The notes beneath the pieces were generated by a model that was not told the origin of the DNA, ran no database searches, and saw only the letters and a list, made by a program, of their open reading frames with translations. The translations under genes were made by a program, and so were the position numbers. A stretch of DNA of 41,838 nucleotides from CAZIQY01 sp964541605 (GTDB lineage Bacteria; Desulfobacterota; Syntrophia; Syntrophales; UBA2185). Shown one piece after another: positions 41,743-41,838 of this stretch; positions within the stretch are counted from its first letter, which is position 1; each line of letters begins with the position of its first letter. The DNA lies in NCBI GenBank assembly GCA_964541605.1, contig CAZIQY010000020.1, forward strand, positions 1 through 41,838, given 5' to 3'.

Positions 41743-41838
41743 TGTTTATTTGCAGTGGCCGGGAATTCCTTTCAGCGCGACAGTTCATACAATCACCTCC
41801 ATCCTCTATTAGTATAAAGATAATAATCTTCTTCCGGT

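Overview
The window looks like chromosomal DNA of a Gram-negative anaerobe, most likely a deltaproteobacterium (Desulfobacterota, perhaps Syntrophales). This is inferred from gene content: lipopolysaccharide inner-core genes, a split ferredoxin-rich glutamate synthase of the archaeal/anaerobe kind, a non-adenylylated GSI-alpha type glutamine synthetase, an Fe-S type PurF, a sigma-54 activator and a PAS/GAF regulator. No rRNA, tRNA or CRISPR array was seen.

Layout. 1-1.0 kb (-): 5' part of a PAS-GAF signalling protein cut by the window edge. 1.2-3.4 kb (+): DUF2284 metal-binding protein, AlkD DNA glycosylase and TrmJ-like RNA methyltransferase. 3.4-7.7 kb (+): a clear kdnB-kdnA-hldD-kdsB set with its own promoter, predicted to make CMP-activated 8-amino-Kdo and the heptose precursor for the LPS inner core. 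It is followed by a lysophospholipid-acyltransferase-like gene, with three related hairpin repeats in and around it. 8.9-12.6 kb (+): SAM methyltransferase, alpha-methylacyl-CoA racemase-like class III CoA-transferase, two gene remnants (a truncated M23 fragment and a small frameshifted ORF), then a FecR-domain protein and an OmpA-like lipoprotein.

12.6-28.6 kb (-) is the most coherent block. Read right to left it holds a GAF/AAA+/Fis sigma-54 activator, a candidate sigma-54 promoter with palindromes upstream, then gltB1 (glutaminase), gltB2 (ferredoxin-FMN) and a gltB3-gltD-ferredoxin fusion, then glnA, carA, guaA, carB and purF. These genes assimilate ammonia into glutamine and glutamate, and the distal ones spend glutamine amide nitrogen on carbamoyl phosphate, GMP and purine synthesis. 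leuB and mnmG lie upstream on the same strand.

32-33.3 kb is a small accessory island: a BrnT/BrnA toxin-antitoxin pair whose promoter sits in a palindrome, a large palindromic element, a tiny ORF ending in an attC-like site, and another small orphan ORF. 33.3-41.7 kb (+): DUF1624 membrane protein, TIGR01212 radical SAM protein, hisH-hisF, pdxS-pdxT, a large putative DNA-binding protein with a C-terminal Cro/CI-type HTH and an N-terminal part resembling replication initiators, and an MFS transporter. Six glutamine amidotransferase subunits occur in the window: PurF, GuaA, CarA, GltB1, HisH and PdxT.
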